Assembly: GCA_019188255.1 (NCBI GenBank)
Contig: JAETXT010000009.1
Location: forward strand, 124,001-188,000
Direction: 5' to 3'
DNA length: 64,000 nucleotides
DNA from: Verticillium longisporum
Taxonomy: Eukaryota > Ascomycota > Sordariomycetes > Glomerellales > Plectosphaerellaceae
Below the pieces are notes generated by a model. That model searched no databases. It saw only the letters and a program-made list of their open reading frames with translations, and had not been told where the DNA came from. The translations under genes were made by a program, and so were the position numbers. This document shows, piece after piece, positions 23,954 to 34,554 of this stretch (the first letter of the stretch is position 1; the number at the start of each line of letters is the position of its first letter).

Positions 23954-24848
23954 GCTGAATGAGGGTTAGCCTGACGCGCGATGAGCTGTGGTTTGGGTGT
24001 TTGGAAAGACAATATTGTCGAGAATTGTGTGAATGAGGCGATGAGAGTTGAGGGCACTCAGTTCTTATGTTGTGAACTCGGGAAACGACTTGTGCTGTGC
24101 CGCTTCGTAGGCATCGCTTTCAAAAGTCGTCGCGGCAGGCCGTGCTGTCTTGTTAAGTTCTAATGTTGGCGGGCCTCAAAATCCGGTGGAAGGACAAGCT
24201 GGATCAACACGCTTGTGTGTGTCCCCAGATCTCTCAAAACATGAAGTACAATTGCAAGATCCGTGTTCATGTATAGGAAAAGCAAATAGCTGGGTTGAAT
24301 ATGGTACCTGCAACGAGGAACAATCGTTCGTTCAGTTGGCTGGGTAGTTCTTCCAGCCAGCAACTCCCTCACCAAGAGAAAGCACTCCGTATGTCTTGGG
24401 CACATGCCCCCAACATGGCCGAGCCTGTGAGCCAAGCTTGTAAGCCAAGCCTGTAGAGCCACCTTGTAAATCCACTTGTTCGCTGACAAGCCGTAGTCTC
24501 TCTCCTTTTGATGACTCTATGTAGCCAGGGCCTTGCCGCACCCCTTCAATAGTATTGTTGCGAGATGACCTCTACACAGGTTTGCAACATGAAAGGTTGT
24601 AATCATGATCGACGATACAGTTGATGGTGGTCGTGATGTCGACCGAAAAGACACCCCACCTTAGGCGCGGCTAACAGTGGGGGTGAATCGCGGGGCGGCC
24701 GCCCCAATGTTCGAGGCGGTCACACCCGGCAGAACTTTTCTCGCTGACCTTTTTTTGGTGATGCTCTTCACATGTTGCCCAAGTCGCCGCTGTTCAATTG
24801 ATCCCGATCACCAGATCCTGGCCAATCGAGAGCCCTTCCGACGACATC
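23954..24848. other. Divergent spacer between the surface-protein gene and POL5
   Basis: About 0.9 kb that should contain both promoters. I see no coding sequence, RNA gene or clear repeat. Confidence 0.45.
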
Positions 24849-27800
24849 ATGACGAAGACAGCTTCGGCGAAACGCAAGCGCGCCGAGCGCGAAGCTCTCA
24901 AGGAGTCGGAGCGAGCCACGAAGCGCACCAAGAGCGGCGACCCTGAAGACCTCTACGACAAGAAGCTTTTCGTCGAAAAGTCCGCCGGTGCCGACCGCGT
25001 GCGCGAGGCCAGGCTCTACGAGCTCCTGGGAAGCGAAGACTCTAACGAGCGAGTGGCCGCTGCCGAGACTGTCATCTCCAGCCTGCTCGACGGTGATGGA
25101 GTCCCCGAGGACGTCCTCAAGCGCCACCTCGACTGGCGCCTCTTCCGCGGCCTCGCGAGCGGTCGCGCCGGCGCCCGTCTCGGCTACAGCCTCGTCATCA
25201 CCGAAATCCTGCGTCAGCTCTTTGGCGGTGACGAACTGAGCGCCTCCCGATACCCCGGCCTGACCTTCGACAAGGTCCTGGACATTCTCCACGAGCGGAC
25301 CAAGCCGACGGGACACATGACGGGTCAGGAAGAGAGGGACTTTTACTTTGGCAAACTTTTCGGGCTTGACTGCTTCGTGCGCGCGGGCTTCATGGACGAC
25401 GACCTCGACAAGTGGGACAACATTCTGCAGCAGCTGCTGGACCTCGCCGACAAGAAGGTCTGGCTGCGGTCGCACTGCGGCTGGGTCGTCATGCAGGCGG
25501 TGCCCAAGCTCAAGGCTGACGTTGTCGCCTCCATCATCAAGAAGCTCAAGGCCGCCAAGTGGACCAAGACCCCCGAAGGTGTGGGCATCTGGCTGGCGGC
25601 GCTCGAGACGCACCCCGAGCTCGACGGCCAGGGCGTCGAGAACCCACTGGATCCCAAGGTCCTACCCAACCTGCCGGCCATTCTCAAAGACAGCGTGTCG
25701 GGCGAGGAAGCCGAGGAGGAGAGCGCTGCGAAGACGAAGAAGAAGACGGCCAACTGGTCGCACCAGCTGCACTTTGTCTGGCCGTACCTGCTCGGCTACT
25801 ACGTCAGCAAAGGCGCCGTCACCGACTTTGTCGCCTTTTGGAGGCGTGCTGTCGATGGTGAGTCCTGCCGACTCTAAAGACCGTAGATTGGAGACCGGGC
25901 TGACAATCGACAGATAACCTGTTCATCAAGAGCGCATCCGATGGCCAGAAGCTGCGTGGCTTCGTCGTCCTGCAGACGCTGTTGATGCACCCCCTCGAGG
26001 GCAACGAATCGACCCTCGAAACTTTCCTCCCCCACATGTTCAGCAAGAACCTCATGACCTGCCTCATGAACCAGGCCGCGAGCGAGGGTCGCTACCTCCA
26101 CCGCGCCGCCTGCGCCACCCTGCGCACCGTCGCCCAGGCGGCCCAGCGGTCCCCCGAGTTCACGAGCATCATGATCGAAAACCTGACCACCAACAACGGC
26201 GTCTACAACTTTGATGTCAGGACGGGCGCCAAGACGATCGAGACGATCCTCCAGCGCATCAAGCCCGACGTGGCGGATGATGTCGTTGGCGTGCTGAGCG
26301 CTCCCGTCATCAAGTCGTGCACAACCGGAAAGGACATGGTCAAGGTCAGGGTCGTGCTGCGCGCCTACGTCGAGTATCTCTTCAAAATGGCCACGGCTGC
26401 GCCCGAGGCGGCCCTCCAGGAGCTCACCTCCCTGGCGTACGCCCCGCCGATCTGGGTCCCCGAAAATGCGTCCGAGTTCGTCAAGGACCTGAGCCGGAAC
26501 CGCCTCCAGTCGGCGTTTGCGAACCTGTCCAAGAAGGCCGAGGACACGACGTATCTCTGCACCGCCATTGAGGCCATCAGCCCCGACTACATCCAAATGG
26601 ACGCCAAGCTGAAGAAGGCCGTCGCTGACGCGCGCAAGAAGCTCAAGGCCCTACTGCAAACCGCCTCGGCGAAGCCCGCCGCCGACGGTGCCTCGGACGA
26701 GATGAACGTGGCCAAGGGCCTCTCGCTCCTCTACGCGATTGCCATCTTCCAGCTCTACAACGCTGAGCCTGACGCGTTGCAACTCCTTGACGACCTCAGG
26801 GACTACCAGTCGCGGATGAAGACGGACGAGGACGAGGCGGCGGAGTTTCTCATCGAGATTCTCCTCTCCATGGTGTCGCAGGATTCCGTGCTGCTGCGGC
26901 AGATCTCGCAGCAGGTCTTTGGCTGCTTTGCCAGCCGCGTGACGTCCAAGGCGCTGGAGCTCCTGCTCGATGTCTTGTCGGCGGATGAGAACGCCAAGGG
27001 CCAGCAGTCATTGTTCGACATTGAGAATGACGACATTGACCTGGAAGATTTGGACGAAAACGACGAGGACGAGGATGATGATGACGATGAAGATGATGAC
27101 GTGGAAGAGATCAACGTGGACGATGACTCGGAACTGGAGATCGACTCTGACGTCGAGTTTGTCACCCTCAACGCCGCCGACGGCGCGAGCGAGGAGAAGG
27201 AGGGCGAAGACGGGTCCGATACGGACTCGGAGGACGAAGCGGCCGAAGACGAAGATGCAGAGGAAGCCAAAAACCTCGAGGCCATCGACGACGCCCTCGG
27301 CAAGATTCTCAACAGCCACCGCCTCGACAAGGACGCCGACGCCTCCGACTCGGACGCCGACATGACCGATTCCGAAATGCTCGCCCTCGACGAGAAGCTG
27401 TCGGCCGTCTTCAAGGACCGCATCAAGACCAAGCCCAGCAAGAAGAAGGAGCGCAAGGCGGCCAAGGAGTCCGTCATCAACTTCAAGCGCCGCGTCCTCT
27501 CGTTGCTGGAGATTTACATCCGCTCCGAGGCCGGCAGCCCCGTCGCCATCGCCGCTCTGCTGCCCCTCGTCCAGCTGATCCGCACGACGACGGTCAAGTC
27601 GCTGTCCGACCGCTCGCTGGAGCTCACAAAGGAGTACCAGAAGCAGCTCAAGCAGGGGCGGGCGGCGAACAAGAAGCAGAAGAAGACGGTCAAGGTGGAC
27701 GCCGAGGCCACGCTGCAGCTGCTGAAAGATATCCATGCCGAGGCTGCGGCCAGCGAGATGAACGACCACGCCAAGGCTGCGGCTGCCGCGAGCCTGATTG

Positions 27801-27988
27801 TCGGATCGACGCTGTTCATCGCCGACAAGGCGAGCCGGCCGGCTGTCGAGGCCGAGTTTGCCAAGCTCGAGCACAAGCCGGAGAAGAAGGGGCGCAAGTC
27901 GAAAAAGAAGAAGAAGGCGGGTGAAATCGACATGGCCATGGACTGGAAGAACTGGCGGCGGAACTATGAGGCGACAAAGAGGCAGTAG
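24849..27988 (+). CDS. POL5: POL5 / MYBBP1A-like (DNA polymerase phi family) nucleolar protein
   Basis: Two exons, 24849-25857 and 25914-27988, give 1027 aa; the 56-nt intron runs GTGAGT...GACAG and joins AVD to DNLFIKSASDGQKLRGFV. The ATG at 24849 is the first in frame (MTKTASAKRKRAE). The family is named for weak similarity to B-type polymerases, but it functions in rRNA production and ribosome assembly rather than replication. An N-terminal basic stretch is followed by helical repeats (LYELLGSEDSNERVAAAETV, RLFRGLASGRAGARLGYS). There is a long acidic tract of Asp and Glu at about 27040-27300, then basic KKxK segments and a Lys-rich C-terminus. The acidic tract and length of about 1000 residues fit the family. 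It lies head to head with the surface-protein gene. The frame is intact throughout. Confidence 0.9.
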
Positions 27989-28311
27989 GTCTGTCTGTCG
28001 TGCGTTGGGGAGACTAGAGCGAGGGCCAACAGCCAACAACCGAATACCAAGATTTGACTGAGATTTACGTGCAAGGTGCTCAAAATTAGAAAGAAATGCT
28101 TGCCCTCATACCTTGATCTACACGACCATGCGTTCCGTCTGGTATATCTTCTCTCGCATCTGTGCTATCTTTTCATCGAACCAGTCTACAGCCATAAAAG
28201 ATGAGAACGACACCCGGACCTGCTAGCACCTCGACACGAATAAAGAAAGATACCTCGCCGCCATTCAGTAACCAGTCAGCATCGAACTTACCATGCATTC
28301 CACTACAGGCC
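27989..28311. other. Convergent spacer, POL5 and hypothetical gene
   Basis: A 323-bp AT-leaning spacer between two 3' ends. Nothing else is seen. Confidence 0.5.
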
Positions 28312-29688
28312 TCAGCCCCGCGATCGAACACTTGCTCCGTCGCGGGAACGACGGTGAGAACCAGCCTCTCTCTCGCCGCGGCTGCTTCCACGAACTCGGT
28401 GCGAACCCTCCAGCCTCGGGTTGTCCCCCGACACCACTCCGAACTGCGACATGGGCCGGGGATCAATTGACTCCTCCTGCTCTAGGCGGTAAGTAGTGCC
28501 CATAGGATGGTCCGCCCTGGGCTCAGGAGTCACAACGCGGTACTCGGGACGATATGGAAGAAATCCCGGTGCGCCTGTTGGCTGGGGTCGTTCTGCAGAG
28601 AGAAAGCGCGACTGGGGTCGAGCCGAGACGGACTCACCGTGTTCATGAGCATATGTCGTGCCGGTGCCATTGCCAGGCACAGGCACAGGCTCAGGAGTAG
28701 CACCGCGGTTTTCCGGTCGATAGGGACTGAAGTCCTCCCGAGTCGGCGCCTGGGGCCCATTTCGAACTGCAGACCGAGGGTGTGATGGGTTGACTGGCGC
28801 CGGACGACCCTCAGACCTATTGAGGGAGCTACTAAGCTGGACCCCCCGTCGTTCAACCTGGTTCACCCGGCGGGACACTTGCGGTCTCAGTGGCGGACGA
28901 GCATGCACCGCTGTCCCAACGCTTCCCCGTAGAGGGGGACATTCGTCAGTGTCGTCTTCAAACTCATACCTACCCCTGGGTCCTCGATGGAAAGATGCCA
29001 TACTTGACTCGGCGCGAATATGGACAGGCGCTTGACGGGTTGAGTACGGATTGGGCAAGCTACGCGTGGCTGGAGGAGGGTCATTGACCGTCCTCTCAAG
29101 TGACGGGAAGCTCTCTGGAGCAACCGCGCGACGGCGGTCCCGCTGCTCATGGCGTTCCTCACGACGAGCGTCCCCGATGCGGGCCTCCAGCTCATGCTCG
29201 AGACGGTCGATTTCTGCATTTGTCAGTCTAACAGGAGGAGGGGCGACAACTCTGTTGTTGACGATGAGATAGCCAGAGTTGACATCCATCCTGATCTGAC
29301 TGGGCTCCAGGCCCAAGTGGTCAAAAATCCAGTTCATCCAGATATCAAAGCTCCGCTCGGCCCTGCGATCGAAATGCACAAGGCGTGTGACAGTGAGATG
29401 GACCAAACCTCTGATGCCACGCAGGTCTGGCTGCAAAAGCATCCGGAATCGGGAGAATGTCCGTTCAAGATTGTCGGAGCCCATGCTCTCCAGCCCCTGA
29501 ATGCCCGTTGATACCTGGCTGTGACGCTGGTTGGCATTGGCCATGGCCACACAGCCTGGACAAGTTGTCAAGCGGGCACCCAGGCCTGCTCTTGCAAGGC
29601 GGATCCTTTCAATGCACTGACAAACTCTCGAGGAGCAGTAGCAGCTAGGCACGGGGCGATGGAAGGGGCAAAGCTGGGAGCCCGGCAT
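28312..29688 (-). CDS. Hypothetical protein with Cys-rich N-terminus and Arg-rich disordered tail
   Basis: A single uninterrupted 458-codon frame starts at ATG 29688. I do not recognise it. Residues 7-46 hold clustered cysteines (C7, C16, C18, C23, C25, C43, C46, with H10), including C-x-C-x4-C-x-C and a later C-x2-C; metal binding is possible but unproven. Residues about 65-165 look folded (LLQPDLRGIRGLVHLTV, SFDIWMNWIFDHLGLEPSQI). From about 170 on the sequence is rich in Arg, Pro and Ser and is probably disordered. It contains two related segments starting FSPYRPENRGATPEP and FLPYRPEYRVVTPEP. No signal peptide or membrane helix is seen. A real gene is likely because of length, a proper ATG and domain-like composition; the function is unknown. 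Confidence 0.6.
   Translation of the reverse strand: MPGSQLCPFHRPVPSCYCSSRVCQCIERIRLARAGLGARLTTCPGCVAMANANQRHSQVSTGIQGLESMGSDNLERTFSRFRMLLQPDLRGIRGLVHLTVTRLVHFDRRAERSFDIWMNWIFDHLGLEPSQIRMDVNSGYLIVNNRVVAPPPVRLTNAEIDRLEHELEARIGDARREERHEQRDRRRAVAPESFPSLERTVNDPPPATRSLPNPYSTRQAPVHIRAESSMASFHRGPRGRYEFEDDTDECPPLRGSVGTAVHARPPLRPQVSRRVNQVERRGVQLSSSLNRSEGRPAPVNPSHPRSAVRNGPQAPTREDFSPYRPENRGATPEPVPVPGNGTGTTYAHEHGESVSARPQSRFLSAERPQPTGAPGFLPYRPEYRVVTPEPRADHPMGTTYRLEQEESIDPRPMSQFGVVSGDNPRLEGSHRVRGSSRGEREAGSHRRSRDGASVRSRG
28441..28731 (-). repeat. Degenerate two-copy repeat within the hypothetical protein
   Basis: Residues about 320-362 and 376-416 align over PYRPE.R..TPEP, then GTTY, E.-ES and RP.S-F, with a period near 56 residues. 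The copies have diverged, which points to an old internal duplication in a disordered tail. Confidence 0.6.
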
Positions 29689-30987
29689 TTGTGTAGCTTG
29701 TGTGGGTTGTGAAAACGCGTACGGGTGTGGTTGGTGTCAGCTTCTTCTGAGGTGAGAACACACTTTTGAAATGCTTGCCCGGACTTGCGGGGTTATGTTC
29801 AATTCACAGAGATAGAAGTATGGTAAGTTAGGTAGCATGCGATGATGTGAATATGCACGTTTGAGTCTTGGGCTGGTGTGGTTCCAGCGGAAGGTGGATG
29901 TTGGTGTGGCCAAGAGAGAGAGAGAGAGAAACTCGAATACACGATGGCCGGAGTTTATAACCAGTGGGAATGCCTTTGAAGATGACTTGTATCGAACAAT
30001 GTCTATGTTTGTGTGGCCGTAACGAAGACGGTCGAGTTTGAGCCCCGTGTTTTCACAGTGAAACTGGACTTGACCAGCTCTTTGTGCCATAGCAATGGTG
30101 CCATATTGCTTGAGATATTCGCTTTTTGAACAGCAAGTCTGAGGGAAATAAAGCAGCAACACAGGCGAGTTGAGCAGGGAACCATGTCTATTCGTTGAGT
30201 TCAGTAGTTGTGATTCGCGTTTCGTGGGAGGTTCGCTGCGTTCGTGTCTTCTCGGGCCATCAGGATTGATTATTATGGCTGAGGGATAAAGACGCATACC
30301 ACCACAATTATTGGGGCTAGAAAGTATGAGTATCAAGAGAGAGATGACTTCCTTCAATATAAGGTAGGAAGAGGTCGACGAAGACGAGACCTTGTTCATG
30401 TTGAGGCCAGAGAGCATGCATATATCGAATACCCTCTCCATCGGTTATGATACTACCCGCATAACTCTATCTCGACGCTGGTACCTAGCAGATGGACAGA
30501 TCGGACCAGACCCCAAATAGGGCAAGCGGAGGAGATGGTGACCCCTGCCACTGCTGCGCTGGTGCAGTGCTCCTGCTGCCGCCAGGGTCCATGTCGCATC
30601 TGGATCAAGAAGTTACCTTTGCCCGTGCTTCCAGTCTCCATTCTCCCCCCCAAGAGACCACCTGGCGTCCCACGTCGACGACAGACAACAACTTTTTTTT
30701 CGCCTGAAGCCATCTGCGGGACTGGCTGCCCTTCCGTCTTGTGAGTCGAGTCGAAAACACCAATTGGCCAAGCTGACCCTGCGTTCTTAGCACGGCATTT
30801 CTTCTCCCCCTCAGGAGGACACGCCCTCCCTTTCGAGCAACATCCCTCACCTGGGAGCTGCTCCGCCAGAAAATGTTCGCCTCCCTTTACTGCCTGAAAA
30901 GGCTTCGCTGACATTTTTCTCTTCGCCGCCATTCAGTCTGCTTCGAACACACATGCTTGACGGACCCCGACGTACTACATCGCCACG
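29689..30987. other. Divergent spacer upstream of the hypothetical gene and ERJ5
   Basis: About 1.3 kb. It contains an (AG)8 microsatellite at 29913-29928 and an ATG-started 234-codon minus-strand frame (29737-30441), listed separately. The part next to ERJ5 is pyrimidine-rich and probably promoter and leader. Confidence 0.45.
29737..30441 (-). CDS. Possible open reading frame of 234 aa, unrecognised
   Basis: The frame begins with ATG (MERVFDICMLSGLNMNK) and ends 48 bp before the start of the hypothetical gene on the same strand. Its length is more than I would expect by chance in sequence that is not GC-rich. The translation has no recognisable domain, the composition is uneven (Ser and Leu runs) and no conserved neighbour supports it. 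It could equally be leader sequence of the downstream gene. Low confidence. Confidence 0.2.
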   Translation of the reverse strand: MERVFDICMLSGLNMNKVSSSSTSSYLILKEVISLLILILSSPNNCGGMRLYPSAIIINPDGPRRHERSEPPTKRESQLLNSTNRHGSLLNSPVLLLYFPQTCCSKSEYLKQYGTIAMAQRAGQVQFHCENTGLKLDRLRYGHTNIDIVRYKSSSKAFPLVINSGHRVFEFLSLSLLATPTSTFRWNHTSPRLKRAYSHHRMLPNLPYFYLCELNITPQVRASISKVCSHLRRS

Positions 30988-32438
30988 ATGAAGTTCATGA
31001 CCCTGTTGTTCGGCCTCTTGGGCCTGGTGACTGTAGCCGCCGCCTGGAGCAAGGAAGGTTTGTAACGTGTCCTCCTCCTGTCCCCCACACCCTCCTTGCC
31101 ATTGACCCCTGAAGCTTATCTTGTGCCCCCTCTCTTCCTGCAGATCGTGAAATCTTCCGCATCCGCGACGAGCTGCGCGCTCACATGGAAGACCCCGACC
31201 AGAGCTTCTACGACCTTCTCGGCATCAAGCCCTCGGCCTCGATCGAAGACATTAGCAAGGCTTTCCGCAAGATTACGCGCTCCCTTCACCCCGACAAGGT
31301 CGCGCAGAAGCTCAAGGCTGAGCGCATCGCCGCCAAGAAGGCCGGCACCTTCATCCCCGGCGTCAACATCAACAAGCCGCCGAGCCAGAAGGAGATCCGC
31401 GCCGCCGTCAAGGTCGCCGAGGAGCGCCAGTCGCGCCTCAGTCTCGTCCGCAACATCCTCAGCGGGCCCGAGCGCGACCGCTACGACCACTTCCTCCGCA
31501 ACGGCTTCCCCGCCTGGAAGGGCACAAACTACTACTACGACCGCTACCGCCCCGGCCTCGGCACCGCCCTGTTCGGCGTCTTCTTCTTCGCCGGCGGCGC
31601 CATCCACTACCTCGCCCTCTACATGAACCACCGCCGCCACAAGGACTTCATCGAGCGCTACATCAAGTTCGCCCGCGACCAGGCCTGGGGTGACAACCTC
31701 GACGTCCCCGGCATCGACTACACCTCGCCCTCCCCGCCCCCCGCCGACGACGACGAGCAGCAGCAGGCCGCTCTCCCCGTCAACCGCCGCCAGCGCCGCT
31801 TCGAGGAGAAGGCTGCCCGCAAGGACAAGGGCACCACAAAGATCAAGCGCAGCGCTGGCAGCGGCACCGCCACGCCGCGCGAGACGCAGGGTGACCGCCC
31901 CGTCGGACCTCGCAAGCGCGTCATCGCCGAGAACGGCAAGGTCCTCGTCGTCGACCACAGCGGCAACGTGTACCTCGAGGAGCAGGACGAGGAGGGCAAC
32001 CTCGAGCAGTTCCTTCTTGACGTGAGTTTCAGCCCCTGTCCTTTACTCTATGCTCCTCCGCGCCCCTTTTCTTTCCACGATTGCCCCTTTTTTTTTTTTA
32101 CCAAATTGGAATCCAGAAAGAAAAAAAAAACTAACGAGAGATGATAGCCCACCGAGCTCAAAGAACCCACCTTCTTCGACACGGCCGTCGTTCGCCTCCC
32201 CGTCTGGGCCTTCAACAGCACCGTCGGACGCGCGCTCGGCAAGAAGCCCGCCGCCGAGGACCTTGACCTTGTCGACGTCGACTCGGACAACGACCCCGTC
32301 CACGACACGCCCGGCACCGACTCGGCCGCCGAGGACTTTGAGCTGCTCGACAAGTCGACCGACTCGCTCGGCAAGGCCAAGTCATCGGGCGCCCAGGCCG
32401 GCGCCAAGGTCAACAGGCGGAAGAAGAGCAAGCGGTGA
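30988..32438 (+). CDS. ERJ5: ERJ5-type endoplasmic reticulum J-protein
   Basis: Three exons, 30988-31057, 31144-32021 and 32148-32438, give 412 aa. Residues 1-19 are a signal peptide (MKFMTLLFGLLGLVTVAAA). The J domain spans about 44-110, with SFYDLLGI and the essential HPD at residues 72-74, and is lumenal. A membrane helix follows at about 162-183 (LGTALFGVFFFAGGAIHYLA). The C-terminal cytosolic part has acidic patches and ends in basic RRKKSKR. Yeast Erj5 is a type I ER J-protein thought to support lumenal Hsp70 (Kar2/BiP) during folding. The second intron is 126 nt and contains T and A homopolymers (about 32089-32130), yet the frame is intact: ...EQFLLD joins PTELKEPTFF. Confidence 0.88.
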
Positions 32439-33615
32439 GCGGACATGCCGGTTGCCGTCCTAGGCACATACTTGCGGTTCATGGCGCGCGTTGGGCCTTC
32501 TTTCGCCTGACGTCGGTAGTGAAGGAGGTTGGACAGGTCGTTGATGATGCAGGTGAACCCAAAAGAGGGAAAAAAGGAGTGAAGCAGAGGCAGAGACACC
32601 CGTGACGAGCGACAAACCTAGGATGCGGCCGGCAGCGCCATCTGCAACATGATCTGGCCATCGCGGCCACGAAACAGACAAACACTGAAAGAAAAAATAT
32701 ATGTGCAAAGCTCTCTGACAGCATTTTTGCCTGCCTCGACGCTTTCTTAGCAGGTGAACTGTGAATAAAGTGCCTAGTCATCCTTGCCATTGTCGCACCA
32801 GGTCCCATCCAACACGCCACTCACCCCCCGGCGCATTTCATGGCCTTGGATGGGAGGGGCGCAACTGGAATGGCTGCCGTCGATCAAAGGGCACCCGCGA
32901 CGGGGCGCGTCAGGCTGAGGACAAAGGGGAGGAAAATGATATACCATGCCAAGAGTTGCAGCAGGGGCGCAAGAGGGCGTTGGGTTCTTACTTATACCTA
33001 CCATATGGGGGATTCGTATGGCGTCCGTCAGACCTGAGCGTCTGCCGAGAATCTGCTTTCGTTTTCAAGCACCAACTCTCTCCTCCCCAAAACGCAGATC
33101 GCCATCTTTCAAGAAGAACCGTGGTAAGACCTCCCTGCTCGAGACAGTCTTAGCCAACGCACAGAGCTTGCTCGCCATGGCTGTTAACCCGCCTCGGACC
33201 TGCTACGAGCCTTACTGATTCTGCCGGGCAGTTGTCAACTTCCACAGAGGTACTCTAGACACCCTCTACCATTTTCAACCATCCCAGCCCAGACTCTCAG
33301 CTCCACGGCAACACGCAAATCATCTAGCAACAATTCAACCACTGACGCGTGAAGCCAGCTGAGAGGAGGTGCTATTAAAAGTAAATGGAGTGATCCTGTT
33401 CTCCGTTCTGACTCGCCAAATCTCTGTGCTTGCCAACGCCCAAGTATGATTTTCATAGCCATTCTGACTGTCTTGATTCGTCTGCGCCAATTCCAGGCCA
33501 TGTCAATCATAGAACAAAAGAAAAGATACCACCATACCGGCGTGTGCCGGGCAAGTTCTGGACAGTGGTATACTATGTACATGCTCTCATCTCGTAGAGC
33601 TTCATACCGCCGACC
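32439..33615. other. Convergent spacer between ERJ5 and the Gln-rich gene
   Basis: About 1.2 kb containing both 3' ends. I see no coding exon, RNA gene or clear repeat. Confidence 0.45.
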
Positions 33616-34554
33616 TCACATGACGTCCATGGCCTCGACGTTACCGACCGGCCCGCCAAACTGCTGCTGCTGGTACGAGCCGTACTGGTTCTCCATTTGC
33701 ATCTGCAGCTGTTGCTCCTGCTGCAGCCGCGACCAGTCCTGGCCCGTGCTCTTATATACGGGATCGGTGGCCTGGCTGTAACCACCGACCGACGAGCCGT
33801 AGGGCGAGTAGACATCCTTGGGCTTCGGAGCTTGACGCTCATTCTCTCGTCTCATGAGCTCCTCGTAGCCCGACATCATGTACGGCTCAACGTTCTGGCT
33901 GATGTTGGGGGCCAGCCAGCGGCCGTCAGAGCTCTGAGACTGGACCGCCGTGCCGTCGAGGCTCATGACAGCTGTCTGCCTCTCGGCCTCGATCATGCGT
34001 TCGTAGCGGAGTCGAGCCCAGAGCTCTTCCTGCTCGACCGTGGTGCTCGTCCAAGCGAGAGCGGGGTTGTCGTCGTTGCTAGTGGGGGGGGGAACGCGCC
34101 AGAGCTCGTCCAGACGTTCCTGCTGGGGCGTCTCGGAGATGCGGAACAGTTGAATCTGAGAGGGGGATAGAACTGGAGGGTTGACACCATGCTGGGCCAG
34201 GAAAACCTCGGGGGTGAGCTGCTCGGACTGAGGCGGAACAGAAGAGCGCCGCTGTGGCTCTTGGACTTGCACCGGCTGTTGCTGAGGCTCGGCTGGTTCT
34301 TGGGGAATGTGGTACGAGTGGATGTAGTGCTGAGAGATGGAGTAAACGATGGGCTCAGGGGTCGACTTGGAGGGCTCGGTGGTGCGGTCCTGCGTAGCTT
34401 GCTGGGGCTCATCGACCATAGACTTGGGGACCATGGACTGGGCTTGAGCCTGAGCCTGAGCCTGAGGCTGTAGCTCAGGGTTAAAGGTAAGGTTGCGGGA
34501 GAAGAGGGCTGACAAGTCGTCGTTGGCCTGCATGTTGGGCTGGAAAGAAACCAT
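33616..34554 (-). CDS. Unknown Gln-rich, probably disordered protein
   Basis: The 312-aa coding frame starts at ATG 34554 (MVSFQPNMQANDDLSALFSR). The upstream open frame to 34929 is probably not translated: an intron fits at 34614-34559 (GTACGC ... TTCTAACAACTTCAG), ending four bases before this ATG, so it is a 5'-UTR intron. The protein has a QAQAQAQAQ run near residue 32, further Gln/Pro segments and a more ordered middle (SPSQIQLFRISETPQQERLD, ELWARLRYERMIEAERQTAV). The tail is again Gln-rich (QQEQQLQMQMENQYG). There is no signal peptide or membrane helix. I cannot name a family. A regulatory or scaffold role would be a guess. Confidence 0.6.
   Translation of the reverse strand: MVSFQPNMQANDDLSALFSRNLTFNPELQPQAQAQAQAQSMVPKSMVDEPQQATQDRTTEPSKSTPEPIVYSISQHYIHSYHIPQEPAEPQQQPVQVQEPQRRSSVPPQSEQLTPEVFLAQHGVNPPVLSPSQIQLFRISETPQQERLDELWRVPPPTSNDDNPALAWTSTTVEQEELWARLRYERMIEAERQTAVMSLDGTAVQSQSSDGRWLAPNISQNVEPYMMSGYEELMRRENERQAPKPKDVYSPYGSSVGGYSQATDPVYKSTGQDWSRLQQEQQLQMQMENQYGSYQQQQFGGPVGNVEAMDVM

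Noticed and set aside
27008..28039. 343-codon minus-strand open frame
   Set aside because: Antisense shadow of POL5, created by the acidic and Lys-rich coding tract.
24849..28311. Ribosome-biogenesis gene cluster with UTP20 and RPL11
   Set aside because: The genes are far apart, on different strands and separated by unrelated genes; such genes are common, so co-location is probably chance.
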